Notes: generated from the letters alone by a model not told the origin. A DNA stretch of 64,000 nucleotides from Beroe forskalii (GCA_011033025.1 WFMF01000125.1:62001-126000); one strand, 5' to 3'. Shown: positions 1 to 11,675, counted from the first letter of the stretch. Numbers and translations: made by a program.

Positions 1-1078
1 ACCCCTCCTATTCTCACCCACCTACCCTCACCCCTCCTAACCCCACCAATCCTAACCACACCCCCTCCTAACCCCACCAATCCTAACCACACCCCTCCTA
101 ACCCCACCAATCCTTACCACACCCCTCCTAACCCCACCAATCCTAACCACACCCCTCCTAACCCCAACCCTCCTAACCCCACCCCTCATAACCCCACCCC
201 TCCTAACCGCATCCCTCCTAACCCCACCCCTCCTTACCCAACCCCTCCCAACCCTCCTTATCTCACCCCTCCAAACCCCACCCCTCCTAACCCCACCCCT
301 CCTATCCCACTCCTCCTTACCACACCCCGCCCAACCCAACCCCTCCTAACCCCACCCCTCCTAACCCCTCCTTACCACACCCCTCCTAACCCCACCCCTC
401 CTAACCCCTCCCTCCTAACCCCACCCTCCTAACCCCTTCCCTCCTTATCCCTTCCCTCCTAACCCCTCCTAACCCCTTCTCTCCTCACCCCTTCCCTCCT
501 AACCCAACCCCTCCTAACCCCACCCCTCCTAACCCCTCCTTACCACACCCCTCCTAACCCCACCCCTCCTAACCCCTCCCTCCTAACCCCACCCCTCCTA
601 ACCCCTTCCCTCCTATCCCATTCCTCCTAATCCCTCCTTGCTTCGCCCCTCGTAACCCCTCCCCTCCTTACCTCCCCCTCTTAACCCCACTCCTCCTATC
701 CCACCCTCCCTCCTAACCCCACCCCTCCTAACCCCTTCCCTCCTATCCCATTCCTCCTAATCCCTCCTTGCTTCGCCCCGCCTAACCCCACCCTTCTAAC
801 CCACCCCTCCTTAACCCTCCTTACCCCTTCCCTCCTAACCCCTCCCCTCCTAACCCCTCCTAACCCCACCCCTCCTAACCCCTCCTAACCCCTCCCCTCC
901 TAACCCCACCCCTCCTAACCTCTTCCCTCCTAACCCCTCCTAACCTACCCCCTCCTAACCCCTTCCCTCGTAACCCCACCCCGCCTAACCCCACCCTTCT
1001 AACCCACCCCTCCTAACCCCTCCTTACCCCACCCCTCCTAACCCCTCCCAACCCCTCCTAACCCCTCTTTCCCCCTCA
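1..1078. repeat. Pyrimidine-rich minisatellite (CCTAACCCCACCCCT-like), intronic
   Basis: Irregular tandem array of CCTAACCCC, ACCCCT and CTTCCCTC blocks, truncated by the window start. It runs directly into a polypyrimidine tract and the CAG acceptor at 1078-1079 of the first MED12 C-terminal exon, so it is the 3' part of an intron. Reading frames across it are repeat artefacts. It is not telomeric: the unit is longer than a hexamer and varies. Confidence 0.85.
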
Positions 1079-1079
1079 G

Positions 1080-1225
1080 AGCTGAAGCCGGAGGGCTACG
1101 TGCCAGTGAGCAAGCACAGCGTGTCCCCGTGGGAGTTGGTGGAGGGTGCAAAGGGCGGCTGCAACGTGGTTCCTTGGCAGGAACTGGGGGCTGTCAGATA
1201 CGACAAGCAGCCCCACAAGATGGAG
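1080..1225 (+). CDS. MED12: MED12 C-terminal exon (SPWEL segment)
   Basis: Acceptor ccccctcag ends at 1079; donor GAG|GTGACT at 1226. Enters in phase 1 and leaves in phase 0. Encodes KHSVSPWELVEGAKGG and GAVRYDKQPHKME. Confidence 0.75.
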
Positions 1226-4200
1226 GTGACTTAAGTGGCATCTGACTATTATGCGATTATTATCATATTAAACTTATTAGGCGATTTTAGTGGGATCCTG
1301 ACTGTCAGTGGCATCCTTGCCGCTTTTTGAACATAGTTAGTGTTTCTAGTCGTCTGCTGGTAATTCCCTCACTCTTCCCTCCTCAGGAGCGGCTGTGTGT
1401 CAATCTCCGGGGCCACACCCACGAGCCACCTCCTCTGGAACACGAGCTCGTCCACATCCCCTCGGCCCCCAAACCCAAAGTGGACCCCCTCATGCCTCAG
1501 CAGTTCCCTAACTTCCACAACCCTCACCAGCTGCTCATGGTTTGTAGTGCACATCCCCTCGGCCCCCAAACCCAAAGTGGACCCCCTCATGCCTCAGCTA
1601 GGGTATAAGACGATTAAGTGTCACTCTTGCAGTGAGTTGCTGGAACTGGAAGGTGCCATTATGCTATTCCCAGCCTGTTTAAATAATCATAAAATAGAAA
1701 TACCCCACGAATATTTTGCGACTGCATTCCCGTATATGTTCTGGTTTCTGCGTTTGCTGGTTAACATCATTAGCTTGGAGACTAGCCGTGTCTCTGGAGC
1801 CAGGTCACTTCTCCCGGCATAGCCTAAGGAGTAGAATTTAAACACTCTGGCTCTCAATACTGAGCACTGTAGGATGCTTAGTATTCCCTAATCCCTACTA
1901 ACAGCTCCCCAACTCAGTATTCCCTAATCCCTGCTTCCCCTCAGTGTTCTCTATTCCCTGCCCCCCTTCAGTGTTCCCTAATCCCTGCTCCCTCTGTGTT
2001 CCCTAATCCCTGCTCCTCTCAGTGTTCCCTAATCCCTGCTCCCCCTCAGTGTTCCCTAATCCTTGCTCCCCCTTAGTGTTCCCTAATCCCTGCTTCCCCT
2101 CAGTGTTCCCTTATCCCTGCTCCCCCTCAGTATTCCCTAATCCCTGCTCCCCCTCAGTGTTCCCTAATCCCTGCTCCCCCTCAGTGTTCCCTAATCCCTG
2201 CTCCCTCTCAGTGTTTCCTTATTCCTGCTCCCTCTTAGTGTTCCCAAATCCCTGCTCCCTCTTGGTGTTCCCAAATCCCTGCTCCCCCTCAGTGTTCCCT
2301 TATTCCTGCTCTCACTCAGTGTTCCCTAATCCCTTCTACCCCTCAGTGTTCCCTCATCTTGCTCCCCCTCAGTGTTCCCTAATCCCTGCTCCCCCTCAGT
2401 GTTCCCTAATCCCTGCTCCCTCTCAGTGTTCCCTCATTCCTGCTCCCTCTCAGTGTTTCCTTATTCCTGCTCCACCTCAGTGTTCCCTAATCCCTTCTAC
2501 CCCTCAGTGTTCCCTCATCTTGCTCCCCCTCAGTGTTCCCTAATCCCTGCTCCCCCTCAGTGTTCCCTAATCCCTGCTCCCTCTCAGTGTTCCCTCATTC
2601 CTGCTCCCTCTCAGTGTTTCCTTATTCCTGCTCCACCTCAGTGTTTCCTAATCCCTCCCCCACCCCCCTCAGTGTTCCTTGCTCCCCCTCAGTATTCCCT
2701 AATCCCTGCTCCCTCTCAGTGTTTCCTTATTCCTGCTCCCTCTTAGTGTTCCCAAATCCCTGCTCCCTCTCAGGGTTCCGTTATTCCTGCTCCCCCTCAA
2801 TGTTCCCTAATCCCTGCGCCCCCTCGGTGTTCCCTAATCCCTATTCCTCTCAGTGTTCCCTTATTCCCCCAGTGTTTCCTAATCCCTCCCCCCTCAGTGT
2901 TCCCTGCTCCCCCGTGTTTCCTAATCCCTGCTCCCCCTCAGTGTTCCCTAATCCCTGCTCCCCATCAGTGTTCCCTGATCCCTGCTCCCTCTCAGTGTTC
3001 CCTAATCCCTGCTCCCCTCAGTGTTTCCTAATCTCTGCTTCCCCTCAGCCGCCAGGCAGCAAGCCCCGCGGGATGCGGCCGCTGCAGGCACCCCATTTCA
3101 GCGGGATCATGGGGGCTCCTGCCCCCAACGTCACCATCACGCAGCAGGGCCCTGTACCCGCCTTCAACCCACACGAGGTATGTGGTTTTATGTAACCGCC
3201 TTCAACCCACACGAGGTATGTGGTATGTGGGGGGGAGGCTCACCCCTCATATTTTGGAAGACACAAATTTGAAATATTTGACGGCGGTCTTGAGCCCATG
3301 TGAGGCCTCGGAGAAAATATCTCTGGTGATTTTTGCTCGTAGGGTGACGGTGTAAGCCAAAATTGACTCGATCAGGCAAGATTCAATGCACTATCTAACT
3401 AAGAAAATGCTGCTTTCAGAATTTTGAATTTCGGCCATTTTCACGATTTAAAGCCTCTCAAAAACCCAATTTTTGGCCTCAAAATGGACTTCTTTGGTTA
3501 TAATTGTACAAGGACCAAAAATAAAACATGCTTTTTCCTGTGACTGCCTTCCAGAGAGTGTACTAGAACCAAATAATGATGCATTTACAATCAGAGTCTT
3601 CCACAAGTCCAATGGTGTCAGAGTATTTTTCTGAATTTTGGTCAGTATCTCGGGGGGGGGGGGTCGTCCTACTAAACTTACTATTTAACTCATGAAATTT
3701 TGCAGGTCAGTACAGTTTGATCCAACTAAGAAAATTCTGCTTTCAGAATTTTGAATTTCGGCCATTTTCACGATTTACAGCCTCTCAAAAACCCAATTTT
3801 TGGCCTCAAAATGGTTATAATTGTCCACAAGGACCAAATATAAGGCCGAAATATGCTTTTTCCCATGTGACTGCCTTCCAGAGAGTGTACTAGAACCATA
3901 TAATGATGCATTTACAAACAGAGTGCTTCCACAAGTCCAATGGTGTCAGAGTATTTTTAGAATTTTGATCAGTATCTCTGGGGGGTCCTACTAAACTTAC
4001 TAGTTAACTCATGAAATTTTGCAGGTCAGTACAGTTTGATCCAACTAAAATGTTGCTTTCAGAATTTTGAATTTCCCATTTTCACGATTTACAGCCTCAA
4101 ACCCAATTTTGGCCTCAAAATGGACTTCTTTTATAATTGGCCACAAGGACCAAAATAAGGCTGAAATATGTTCCTGTGACTGCCTTCAGAGAGTACTAGA

Positions 4201-5552
4201 ACCATAATGATGCATTTACAAACAGAGTCTTCCACAAGTCCAATGGTGTCAGAGTATTTTCTGAATTTTGATCAGTATCTGGGGTCCTCCTAGTAAACTT
4301 ACTAGTTAACTCATGAAATTTTGCAGGTCAGTACAGTTTGATCCAACTAAGAAAATGCTGCTTTCAGAATTTTGAATTTCGGCCATTTTCACGATTTACA
4401 GCCTCTCAAAAACCCAATTTTTGGCCTAAAATGGACTTTTTGTTGGTTCTGCTACTGAAATGTTTGTTTTCCCAAGGCAAATCTGTACGTGGTCATTGCG
4501 ATTCTTTCGCGAATAAGCCTCTACGACCTTCCTGAGTCAAACCTGTAGCCCAAATAATGGTTGGGACTACTCCGAAAATGGTTTTGGCCCATAACTTCTT
4601 CCCTGAGGTTCTACGGCATGGTGTCAAAATTGTATAAAAACACGGCTGTCGCGATTCTTTTAATTTAAAATGAAGTCTCTACTACCTTCCTGAGCCAAGA
4701 TACCAATATAGCCGTAATAATGGTTTGCGGACTACTCCGAAAATGGTTTTTGGCCCATAACTCTTCCCTGAGGGTTCTACGGCATATTGGAGTCAACAAT
4801 TGTATAAAAAACACGTTGATTGCGATTCGTTTGAGCCAAAATGAAGTCTCGACTTTCCTAAGCCGGAGTTATGAAAAACGACATAGCGTATAAATATAAA
4901 AAGGCGTGGCCCTAAAACCACCGCCCCCATGGGGTAGGTTGGTAAACTTTTTTTTCTGGGCTCCTGAGACCCAGTACTAGCCCCTGAAATAGTTTATGAA
5001 TTGTTATAAAAAATTTCTAGGTCATTGCAAAAATCGGGTGGATTATCTGTAATATCTGCATCTTCAGACAATGGACAGATGGACGATGAGATCTGCGCAT
5101 CTGGAGGTCCGACTGATCAGGGTCCTGAGCAAGGAGTATAAGGATGGAGCTGAGGAGGCGTCAACCCTCAAACTCATCGCTGACGCCGTAGTCTCCACCC
5201 TCAATCAACTTCTTACAGAGGTAGGTCTCAACCTTTCAACTCTTTAGTCTCCTCCCTCAGTCAACTTCTTACAGAGGTACGTCTCAACCCTTAAACTCTG
5301 TAGTCTCCTCCCTCAGTCAACTTCTTTAAGAAGTAGGTCTCAGCTTAAACTCTCTGGCTCATATAGAGATGATGAATAAGGGGCTCAGGGGGACCATGAG
5401 TGGGATCATGATAATATTCTTGTTATTTTATTCCCCCTCAGATCGCAAAAGGCGGGTGTAAGAACGCGACGCTTTGGCTGTTACCTACTTTCATTAATAA
5501 GCTACATGACCAAGTCAAGGATCAGCTGATGCAGTGGCTTGGAGAGTTTTAA
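1080..5552 (+). CDS. MED12: MED12 C-terminal portion, five exons (order permuted)
   Basis: MED12 is the large kinase-module subunit of the nuclear Mediator complex that links and activates CDK8/cyclin C. Exons seen: 1080-1225, 1387-1539, 3049-3177, 5068-5220, 5442-5552, all phase-compatible with GT/AG borders. Exons 1-2 encode VSPWELVEGAK, GAVRYDK and a HTHEPPP stretch, which resemble the SPWDLFEG...YHTH segment near residues 1640-1690 of vertebrate MED12. Exons 4-5 encode DRWTMRSAHLEVRLI and ATLWLLPTFINKL, which resemble the QWTMRQSSLELQL and WLVAPLIAKLP segment near residue 1370-1450. The second pair should precede the first, so the order is reversed here. The last exon ends in TAA (5550-5552), with AATAAA at 5662. 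The N-terminal portion lies downstream at 17-51 kb. Identification is by recalled motifs. The permutation could be misassembly, duplication or real gene fission. Confidence 0.75.
1387..1539 (+). CDS. MED12: MED12 C-terminal exon (HTHEPPP segment)
   Basis: Acceptor ccctcctcag before 1387; donor ATG|GTTTGT at 1540. Exactly 51 codons. Encodes ERLCVNLRGHTHEPPPLEH and then a Pro-rich stretch. Part of this exon (about 1449-1500) is repeated just past its donor at about 1551-1597. Confidence 0.75.
1885..3048. repeat. 27-bp minisatellite repeating a 3' splice-site motif
   Basis: About 40 imperfect copies of a roughly 27-bp unit made of TTCCCTAATCCCTGCTC followed by CCCCTCAG. Each unit is a polypyrimidine tract ending in CAG, and the last one is the actual acceptor (AG at 3047-3048) of the exon at 3049. 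Long ORFs rich in VFPNPCSPS are translations of the repeat, not genes. Confidence 0.9.
3049..3177 (+). CDS. MED12: MED12 C-terminal exon (Pro/Gly-rich segment)
   Basis: 43 codons between acceptor cccctcag and donor GAG|GTATGTGG. Encodes PPGSKPRGMRPLQAPHFSG and ends ITQQGPVPAFNPHE; low-complexity, so its exact MED12 position is uncertain. The last 20 bases plus donor are duplicated at about 3197-3225. Confidence 0.6.
3230..3320. repeat. Degenerate copy of dispersed repeat A
   Basis: Contains catattttggaagacacaa, ttgacggcggtc and cccatgtgaggcctcgga. These match the better preserved copies at 39.72-39.84 kb and 44.13-44.26 kb and, inverted, at 22.98-23.10 kb. Confidence 0.6.
3380..4440. repeat. 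About 315-bp tandem repeat, 3 copies plus a partial fourth
   Basis: Copies begin near 3392, 3720, 4035 and 4338. Shared blocks include ctttcagaattttgaatttc, ccacaagtccaatggtgtca and catgaaattttgcaggtcag. Copies have diverged mostly by short deletions. Confidence 0.85.
4540..4870. repeat. About 170-bp tandem repeat, 2 copies
   Basis: Two copies (about 4560-4697 and 4731-4868) share actactccgaaaatggtttt, ggcccataac and ttctacggcat, with small indels. This fills the intron before the exon at 5068; no gene seen. Confidence 0.75.
5068..5220 (+). CDS. MED12: MED12 C-terminal exon (DRWTMR segment)
   Basis: 51 codons. Acceptor tcttcag before 5068, donor GAG|GTAGGT at 5221. Encodes TMDRWTMRSAHLEVRLIRV and ends VVSTLNQLLTE. 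The final 16 bases plus donor recur twice just downstream, at about 5260-5285 and 5315-5340. Confidence 0.75.
5442..5552 (+). CDS. MED12: MED12 C-terminal terminal exon
   Basis: Acceptor ttccccctcag. Encodes IAKGGCKNATLWLLPTFIN and ends QLMQWLGEF before TAA. No good donor is seen before the stop, so it is read as a terminal exon. In vertebrate MED12 this segment is internal, which makes the termination odd. Confidence 0.65.
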   Translation: MAKGGCKNATLWLLPTFINKLHDQVKDQLMQWLGEF

Positions 5553-6700
5553 CTTTACTTTAGCTTCCCATCAATAGTTTGATTAAAAGGGTACAGTTCC
5601 AATAAGCCCATCTAATCACCAATTCCCAGTCCCTTCAACCCACATATTATTATTGTGCTAGAATAAAAGCATATTGTGTTATGGAATATGGGTTTCAAAT
5701 GGGTTTTAATTAAAATTCAACCACCAATATTTTGACTTGCCGTCACTGAAATCGTTTAACCGCAATAACAACTTCAACATAGACCTGATATTCAAACATT
5801 TTGTTGCAGATGGTCAGCCAATGGTGGCAGAAAGTCCCAATACCAATAAATTTTTTGTACCTGACGTAGTCTTGGTGGTGGTTAATGATAACTTTCGCTT
5901 TTTGGGATAGGTTGACAACCCGGATTTTGAATTTTTGACCACATAATTCTACAATGCAAAGTTGAATTGGGCTCAAATTCAGTTTGGTAGTTTATCTTAA
6001 TGGTATCTATCTTTCTGAATTGGATTTCACCATCAAATAATCAATTTAACCACTTTGTGGCCCAAAAACATTTTCTCTTTAAGTGTCCAACTCTGGTTAA
6101 ATCCCCTTTATCCACCCTTTGAGCACCCAAAATGCTCAAAACGATATGGATTTGATGGCATATTATACTGTTATATATCGTTGGTTCTAATTTGTCAATC
6201 TAGACTCTGTAGTCCTAAAACTCAAAAGAAGAAAACAACTGAAATATACTGCAAAAGCAATTATAATTATTCAATGAAATAAATTACCAAACCAATATTA
6301 GAGCAACAGTTACAATTCCAACACTTACTACTGAAAGACACATTATCACAACTGAATCTGAAGTTGATAATAATCATACAATCCTTGATAATTCTGAATT
6401 TACAATTAACATTCATGTGAAGTACATACCAACAAAAAACTCAAAATTAGAGTAACATAGTGATAATTAACTTCGAAAACTTGAATTACATGTAAACAGC
6501 TGAACCTCAATGAATCCCCATTATAGAGTTTGGTAATCCCATCAACTGCTGCTAAAACATCCACTGAGAACTTGCTTATTCCGCCTGTGGATGCAGCATT
6601 TAACTGTTAAACACCGACCCAATTCACAGCCTATTCTACCAATCTACCGCGAACTTGCTGATTTACTCTGTGGCGTTTAAACATCGACCCAATTCGAAGC
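5553..6700. other. Intergenic region between convergent genes
   Basis: Holds the AATAAA signal at 5662-5667 for the upstream + strand exon. Otherwise AT-rich with no recognisable gene. Two copies of an approximately 82-bp segment near 6557-6700 (gaacttgctgattt... ccgacccaattc... agcctattc) duplicate the end of the neighbouring transporter coding sequence. Confidence 0.6.
5662..5667 (+). promoter_or_regulatory. Poly(A) signal AATAAA
   Basis: Canonical hexamer 110 bases after the TAA at 5550-5552; supports a transcript end here. Confidence 0.5.
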
Positions 6701-7282
6701 CTATTCGACTGAGAACTTGCTGATTTCGTCTGTAGCCCCTGAACTCAAGCTGTTGTCGCTACCTGACTCTGCTAAGAGTCTCTGAGAGAGGTTCTGTTTC
6801 TTGAGGGTGACCCTTGAGAAGAAGACCCCATATCCGAAGTAGACCGCTGCTCCCACCACCAGATATACCCCCAGCTGTTGGAGCGCTCTCACCTCCAAGT
6901 GAAGGAGCAGGATACAGTTCACCAGCACAGACAACCCCTGAGGGAAGGGCTTCCAGTGCTTGTAGGGGCTCTGCAGCTCCCTCTCCCTGAGAGGCACCTT
7001 CCAGCGGAGGAGGAGGAGGGAGAGCAGGAGGAGGAGCCCCACCACCCCCTCCACTGCCAGGGAGAGGGGGGTCTGGGGGGCAAAGGCCATCAGGCAGGAC
7101 AGCACCACTGTGCACCCCAGGAACACCAGCATCAGCACACAGAAGAGGGTGCCAGGAGACAGGGTCTCAGTGGCGGTCAGGGGGGTCTCCTCCGTCTTAC
7201 TCTCCTTCTCAGCTGTGTCGAAGGAGAGGATCATCACTGCAACCGCTGTCACGATGAACACTACTAGTGTGCCACCCGAAAT
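6701..7282 (-). CDS. SLC7-type cationic amino-acid transporter, last exon
   Basis: Encodes the C-terminal membrane part of a CAT-like (SLC7A1-4) permease. Acceptor CAG at 7285-7283 (minus strand), coding from 7282 to TAG at 6703-6701. It opens ISGGTLVVFIVTAVAVMILSF, equivalent to the SIGTLLAYSLV helix of CATs. Further hydrophobic helices include TLFCVLMLVFLGCTVVLS, EGVVGLLLLLSLLLL, LSVLVNCILLLHLEV and VYLVVGAAVYFGYGVFF. The VPFLPVL...NVYLMMQL and FGYGLWHS features of CATs are recognisable, and the tail is Ser-rich and cytosolic. It joins in phase 0 to the exon at 7551-7792. Exact paralogue not assignable. Confidence 0.85.
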   Translation of the reverse strand: MSGGTLVVFIVTAVAVMILSFDTAEKESKTEETPLTATETLSPGTLFCVLMLVFLGCTVVLSCLMAFAPQTPLSLAVEGVVGLLLLLSLLLLRWKVPLRERELQSPYKHWKPFPQGLSVLVNCILLLHLEVRALQQLGVYLVVGAAVYFGYGVFFSRVTLKKQNLSQRLLAESGSDNSLSSGATDEISKFSVE

Positions 7283-7550
7283 CTGAAACATGTCGAAATC
7301 TTAACATCGCTTAGACCTAACTCGGGTCTAACTCGGATAAGTCCCTCGGCTGCGCCCCGGGGATTACTTCAAAATGGACCCGACAGGTGCCGTGTTAAAG
7401 ATTTCATAATAAAGGAAAGAGGAATTCTGAGGAATTCAAATAAATCACTGACACAAATGGAGTAAACTTCAGGATTATGACAGGTTGCTGTGAAACTGGG
7501 CCACCATGAAGAGAAAATGTTTTTGTGCCGGATTGTTGCCTTTCACTAAC

Positions 7551-7792
7551 CATGTGACTGAGAGTCTCGAAGTCGTAGAGGATGCTGGAGAGCACTCCGA
7601 GGAGGCAGCAGACGAGGGTGTTCCAGATGGGGACCTGGGTGGTGGGGTTCACTTCACACAGGAAGGGGAAGAGGAGGCCGTCCTCTGCGATGGAGTACAC
7701 CACCCGCACCACTGTGGTCAGGGTGCAGAGACCGCACGAGAACACGGTGAAGATGAGGCCTGCTGTCACCAGGTACTGTGACACCACCAGGC
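7551..7792 (-). CDS. SLC7-type cationic amino-acid transporter, penultimate exon
   Basis: Acceptor CTCCTCCGCAG at 7793-7803 (minus strand), donor ATG|GTTAGT at 7550. Encodes YLVTAGLIFTVFSC, then RVVYSIAEDGLLFPFL, the hallmark RVIYAMAEDGLLF loop of CAT transporters, and WNTLVCCLLGVLSSILYDFE. Splices to the last exon to read SHM-ISGGTL. Upstream exons for the N-terminal half are not visible: the preceding intron is a minisatellite leading into a gap. Confidence 0.88.
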
Positions 7793-7799
7793 CTGCGGA

Positions 7800-10600
7800 G
7801 GAGGGGGCTATTATATTTCTAATACAGGGGGCAGAGCTTACTCAATGGAGTGAGGGGGCAGAGCTTACTCAATGGGAATATCTAGGGGAGGGAGGGGGGC
7901 TATTTGCTAATACAGGGGGCAAACTTACTCAATGGAGGGAGGGGGGCTATTTACAGGGGCAGAGCTTACTCAATGAAGGAGGGGCTATTTTCTAATACAG
8001 GGGGCAGAGCTTTACTCAATGGAGGGAGGGGGCTATTTGCTAATACAGGGGGCAAACTTACTCAATGGAGGGAGGGGGGCTATTTACAGGGGGCAGAGCT
8101 TACTCAATGAAGGGAGGGGGCTATTTTCTAATACAGGGGGCAGAGCTTACTCAATGGAGGGAGGGGGCTATTTGCTAATACAGGGGGCAGAGCTTACTCA
8201 ATGGAGGGAGGGGGCTATTTGATAATACAGGGGGCAGAGCTTACTCAATGGGAATATCTACAGGGGGAGCTTACTCAAGGGGCTATTTGCTGATAATACA
8301 GGGGCAGAGCTTACTCAATGGAGGGAGGGGGCTATTTGATAATACAGGGGCAGAGCTTACTCAATGGAGGGAGGGGGCTATTTGATAATACAGGGGGCAG
8401 AGCTTACTCAATGGAGGGAGGGGGCTATTTGATAATACAGGGGCAGAGCTTACTCAATGGAGGGAGGGGGCTATTTTCTAATACAGGGGACAGAGCTTAC
8501 TCAATGGAGGGAGGGGGCTATTTGATAATACAGGGGGCAGAGCTTACTCAATGGAGGGAGGGGGCTATTTGATAATACAGGGGGCAGAGCTTACTCAATG
8601 GAGGGAGGGGCTATTGATAATACAGGGGGCAATGGAGGAGGGGGCTATTTGATAATACAGGGGACAGAGCTTACTCAATGGAGGAGAGGGCTATTTGATA
8701 ATACAGGGGCAGAGCTTACTCAATGGAGGGAGGGGGCTATTTGATAATACAGGGGGCACAGCTTACTCAATGGAGGGAGAGGGCTATTTGATAATACAGG
8801 GGCCACAGCTTACTCAATGGAGGGAGAGGGCTATTTGATAATACAGGGGGCAGAGCTTACTCAATGGAGGGAGAGGGCTATTTGATAATACAGGGGGCAG
8901 AGCTTACTCAATGGAGGGAGGGGGGCTATTTGATAATACAGGGGGCAGAGCTTACTCAATGGAGGGAGGGGGCTATTTGATAATACAGGGGGCAGAGCTT
9001 ACTCAATGGAGGGAGGGGCTATTTGATAATACAGGGGCAGAGCTTACTCAATGGAGGGGGCTATTTGATAATACAGGGGCAGAGCTTACTCAATGGATGG
9101 AGGGGGGCTATTTGATAATACAGGGGGCAGAGCTTACTCAATGGAGGGAGGGGGCTATTTGATAATACAGGGGGCAGAGCTTACTCAATGGAGGGAGGGG
9201 CTATTTGCTAATACAGGGGGCAGAGCTTACTCAATGGAGGGAGGGGGCTATTTGATAATACAGGGGCAGAGTCTTACTCAATGGAGGGAGGGGGCTATTT
9301 GATACAGGGGCAGAGCTTACTCAATGGAGGGAGGGGGGGCTATTTGATAATACAGGGGCAGAGCTTACTCAATGGAGGGAGGGGGCTATTTGATAATACA
9401 GGGGCAGAGCTTACTCAATGGAGGGAGGGGGCTATTTGATAATACAGGGGGCAGAGCTTACATACTCAATGGAGGGAGGGGGGGCTATTATTATACAGGG
9501 GCAGAGCTTACTCAATGGAGGGAGGGGCTATTTGATAATACAGGGGGCAGAGCTTACTCAATGGAGGGAGGGGCTATTTGATAATACAGGGGGCAGAGCT
9601 TACTCAATGGAGGGAGGGGCTATTTGCTAATACAGGGGCAGAGCTTACTCAATGGAGGAGGGGGCTATTTGATAATACAGGGGGCAGAGCTTACTCAATG
9701 GAGGGAGGGGGCTATTTGATAATACAGGGGCAGAGCTTACTCAATGGAGGGAGGGGGCTATTGCTAATACAGGGGGCAGAGCTTACTCAGGGAATATTTA
9801 GGGAGGGGGATATTTGCTAATACAGGGGGCAGAGCTTACTCAATGGAGGGAGGGGATATTTGCTAATACAGGGGCAGAGAGCTTACTCAATGGAGGGAGG
9901 GGGCTATTTGATAATACAGGGGCAGAGCTTACTCAATGGAGGAGGGCTATTTGATAATACAGGGCAGAAACACTCAATGGAGGGAGGGGCTATTTGATAA
10001 TACAGGGCAGAGCTTACTCAATGGAGGAGGGGCTATTTGATTATACAGGGGCAGAGCTTACTCAATGGAGGAGGGGGGCTATTTGCTAATACAGGGGCAG
10101 AGCTTACTCAATGGAGGAGGGGAGGCTGTTGCTAATACAGGGGGCAGAGCTTACTCAATGGAGGGAGGGGCTATTTGCTAATACAGGGGGCAGAGCTTAC
10201 TCAATGGAGGAAGGGGGGCTATTATTTGATAATACAGGGGCAGAGCTTACCCCAATGGAGGGAGGGGCTATTATACAGGGGGGCTTACTCAATGGAGGGA
10301 GGGCTATTTGGGGCAGGGGGCAGAGCAATCAATGGAGGCAGGGCTTACTCAATGGGGAGCTTACTCAATGGAGGGAGGGGGCTACTAATACAGGGGCAAA
10401 CACTCAATGGAGGGAGGGGCTATTTGATAATACAGGGGGCAGAGCTTACTCAATGGAGGAGGGGCTATTTGATAATACAGGGGCAGAGCTTACTCAATGG
10501 AGGAGGGGCTATTGCTAATACAGGGGGGCAGAGCTTACTCAATGGAGGGGAGGGGCTATTTGCTAATACAGGGGCAGAGCTTACTCAATGGATGAAGGGC
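7800..10600. repeat. 46-bp minisatellite in transporter intron, about 60 copies
   Basis: The unit carries gctatttgataatacagggg, gcagagcttactcaatgg and agggaggg. On the transporter's strand each unit supplies an AGCCCCCTCCCTCC pyrimidine tract like the one before the true acceptor (7793-7808). ORFs with YLIIQGAELTQW are repeat translations. Confidence 0.95.
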
Positions 10601-11675
10601 TATTATTTACTCAATAGGAGGGCTAATAAGGCAGAGCTTACTCAATGGAGGGGGGGGGGCAAAAAGGGGACTTTTAATAGGGGGGGGCTTTTCTAATACA
10701 GGGGGAACTCAATGGAGGGAGGGGGATTTGTAAAAGGGGGCCACTAAATGGAGGGGGGTTTTTCAGGGGCAGGCTTTAAAGGGGTTTTTGGGGAGAGCTT
10801 TCTATTTTAAAGGGGGTTTCAGGGGAAAACAAGGCTTCCAAAGGGGGTACAGGGGAGAGTTAAATAGGGAGGGGGCTATTTTAAAAAAGGGGGATTCTAA
10901 AAAGGGGGGATTTATTCAGGAGGGGAAATTATAAGGGGGAGGGGGCTATTTGGGGGAAAAAAGGGGGAATTTTATAAGGAGGAGGGGGGTATTTTTAAAC
11001 AGGGGGATAATAGGGGGGGGGTTTTTAAAAAGGGGCAACTTTTAAAGGAGGGAGGGGGGGTTTTGTAAAAGGGGGGAGAGCTTACTAATGGGGATATTTA
11101 TACCAGGGGCAGAGTTCCCAAGGAGGGGGGGGGTTTTTATAAACAGGGGGAAAATTCCCGGGGGGAGGGGGGGTTTGAATATGGGGGGGAGTCCAATGGG
11201 GGAGGGGTTTTTAAAAAAAGGGGAGAGCTTCAAGGAGGGAGGGGCTATTTTTAAACCCGGGGCGGAGTCTCTAGGGGGGGGCTATTTGCAGGGGCAGACT
11301 TCTCAAAAGGGGGAGGGGCTTTTTAAAACCCCGGGGGGAGAATAATGGAGGGAGGGGGGTTTTCGGGAACATAATGGGGGGGGGGCCCTTTTAAAAGGGG
11401 GCAGAAAATGGAGGAGGAAAATTTTAAACCCGGGGGAACATTTGGGGGGAGGGGGTTTTTTAAAGGGGGGGGGTTCCTGGAGGGGGGGGCATTTGAAAAA
11501 AGGGGGGAAACTTTAAAGGAAAGGGGGGCCCTTTTTTTTCGGGGGAAGCTTATAAAAGGGGGGGCTTTTTAAAGGGCCAAGCCTAAGGAGAGGGGGGATT
11601 TTCAATAGGAGATTACTTATGAGGGAGGGGGCATTTGAAATACGGGGGAGATTTTAATGGGGGGTTATTACCCTT
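10600..11675. repeat. Degenerate G-rich continuation of the 46-bp array
   Basis: Recognisable fragments (aatggagggagg, gagagctt) fade into runs such as ggggggg, ttttaaaa and cccggg, immediately before the N gap. This looks like corrupted consensus sequence at a contig edge rather than biology. Confidence 0.75.

Noticed and set aside
1-1078. CCTAACCC-rich start as a telomere or interstitial telomere
   Set aside because: Units are irregular and longer than TTAGGG-type hexamers, and the tract leads straight into a splice acceptor.
2022-3195. 173- and 220-residue ORFs rich in FPNPCSPS
   Set aside because: Translations of the 27-bp intronic array; only the last part overlaps a real MED12 exon in another frame.
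6759-7267. Overlapping ORFs at the SLC7 exon (Pro-rich minus, Glu-rich plus)
   Set aside because: Shadows of the transporter exon in other frames.
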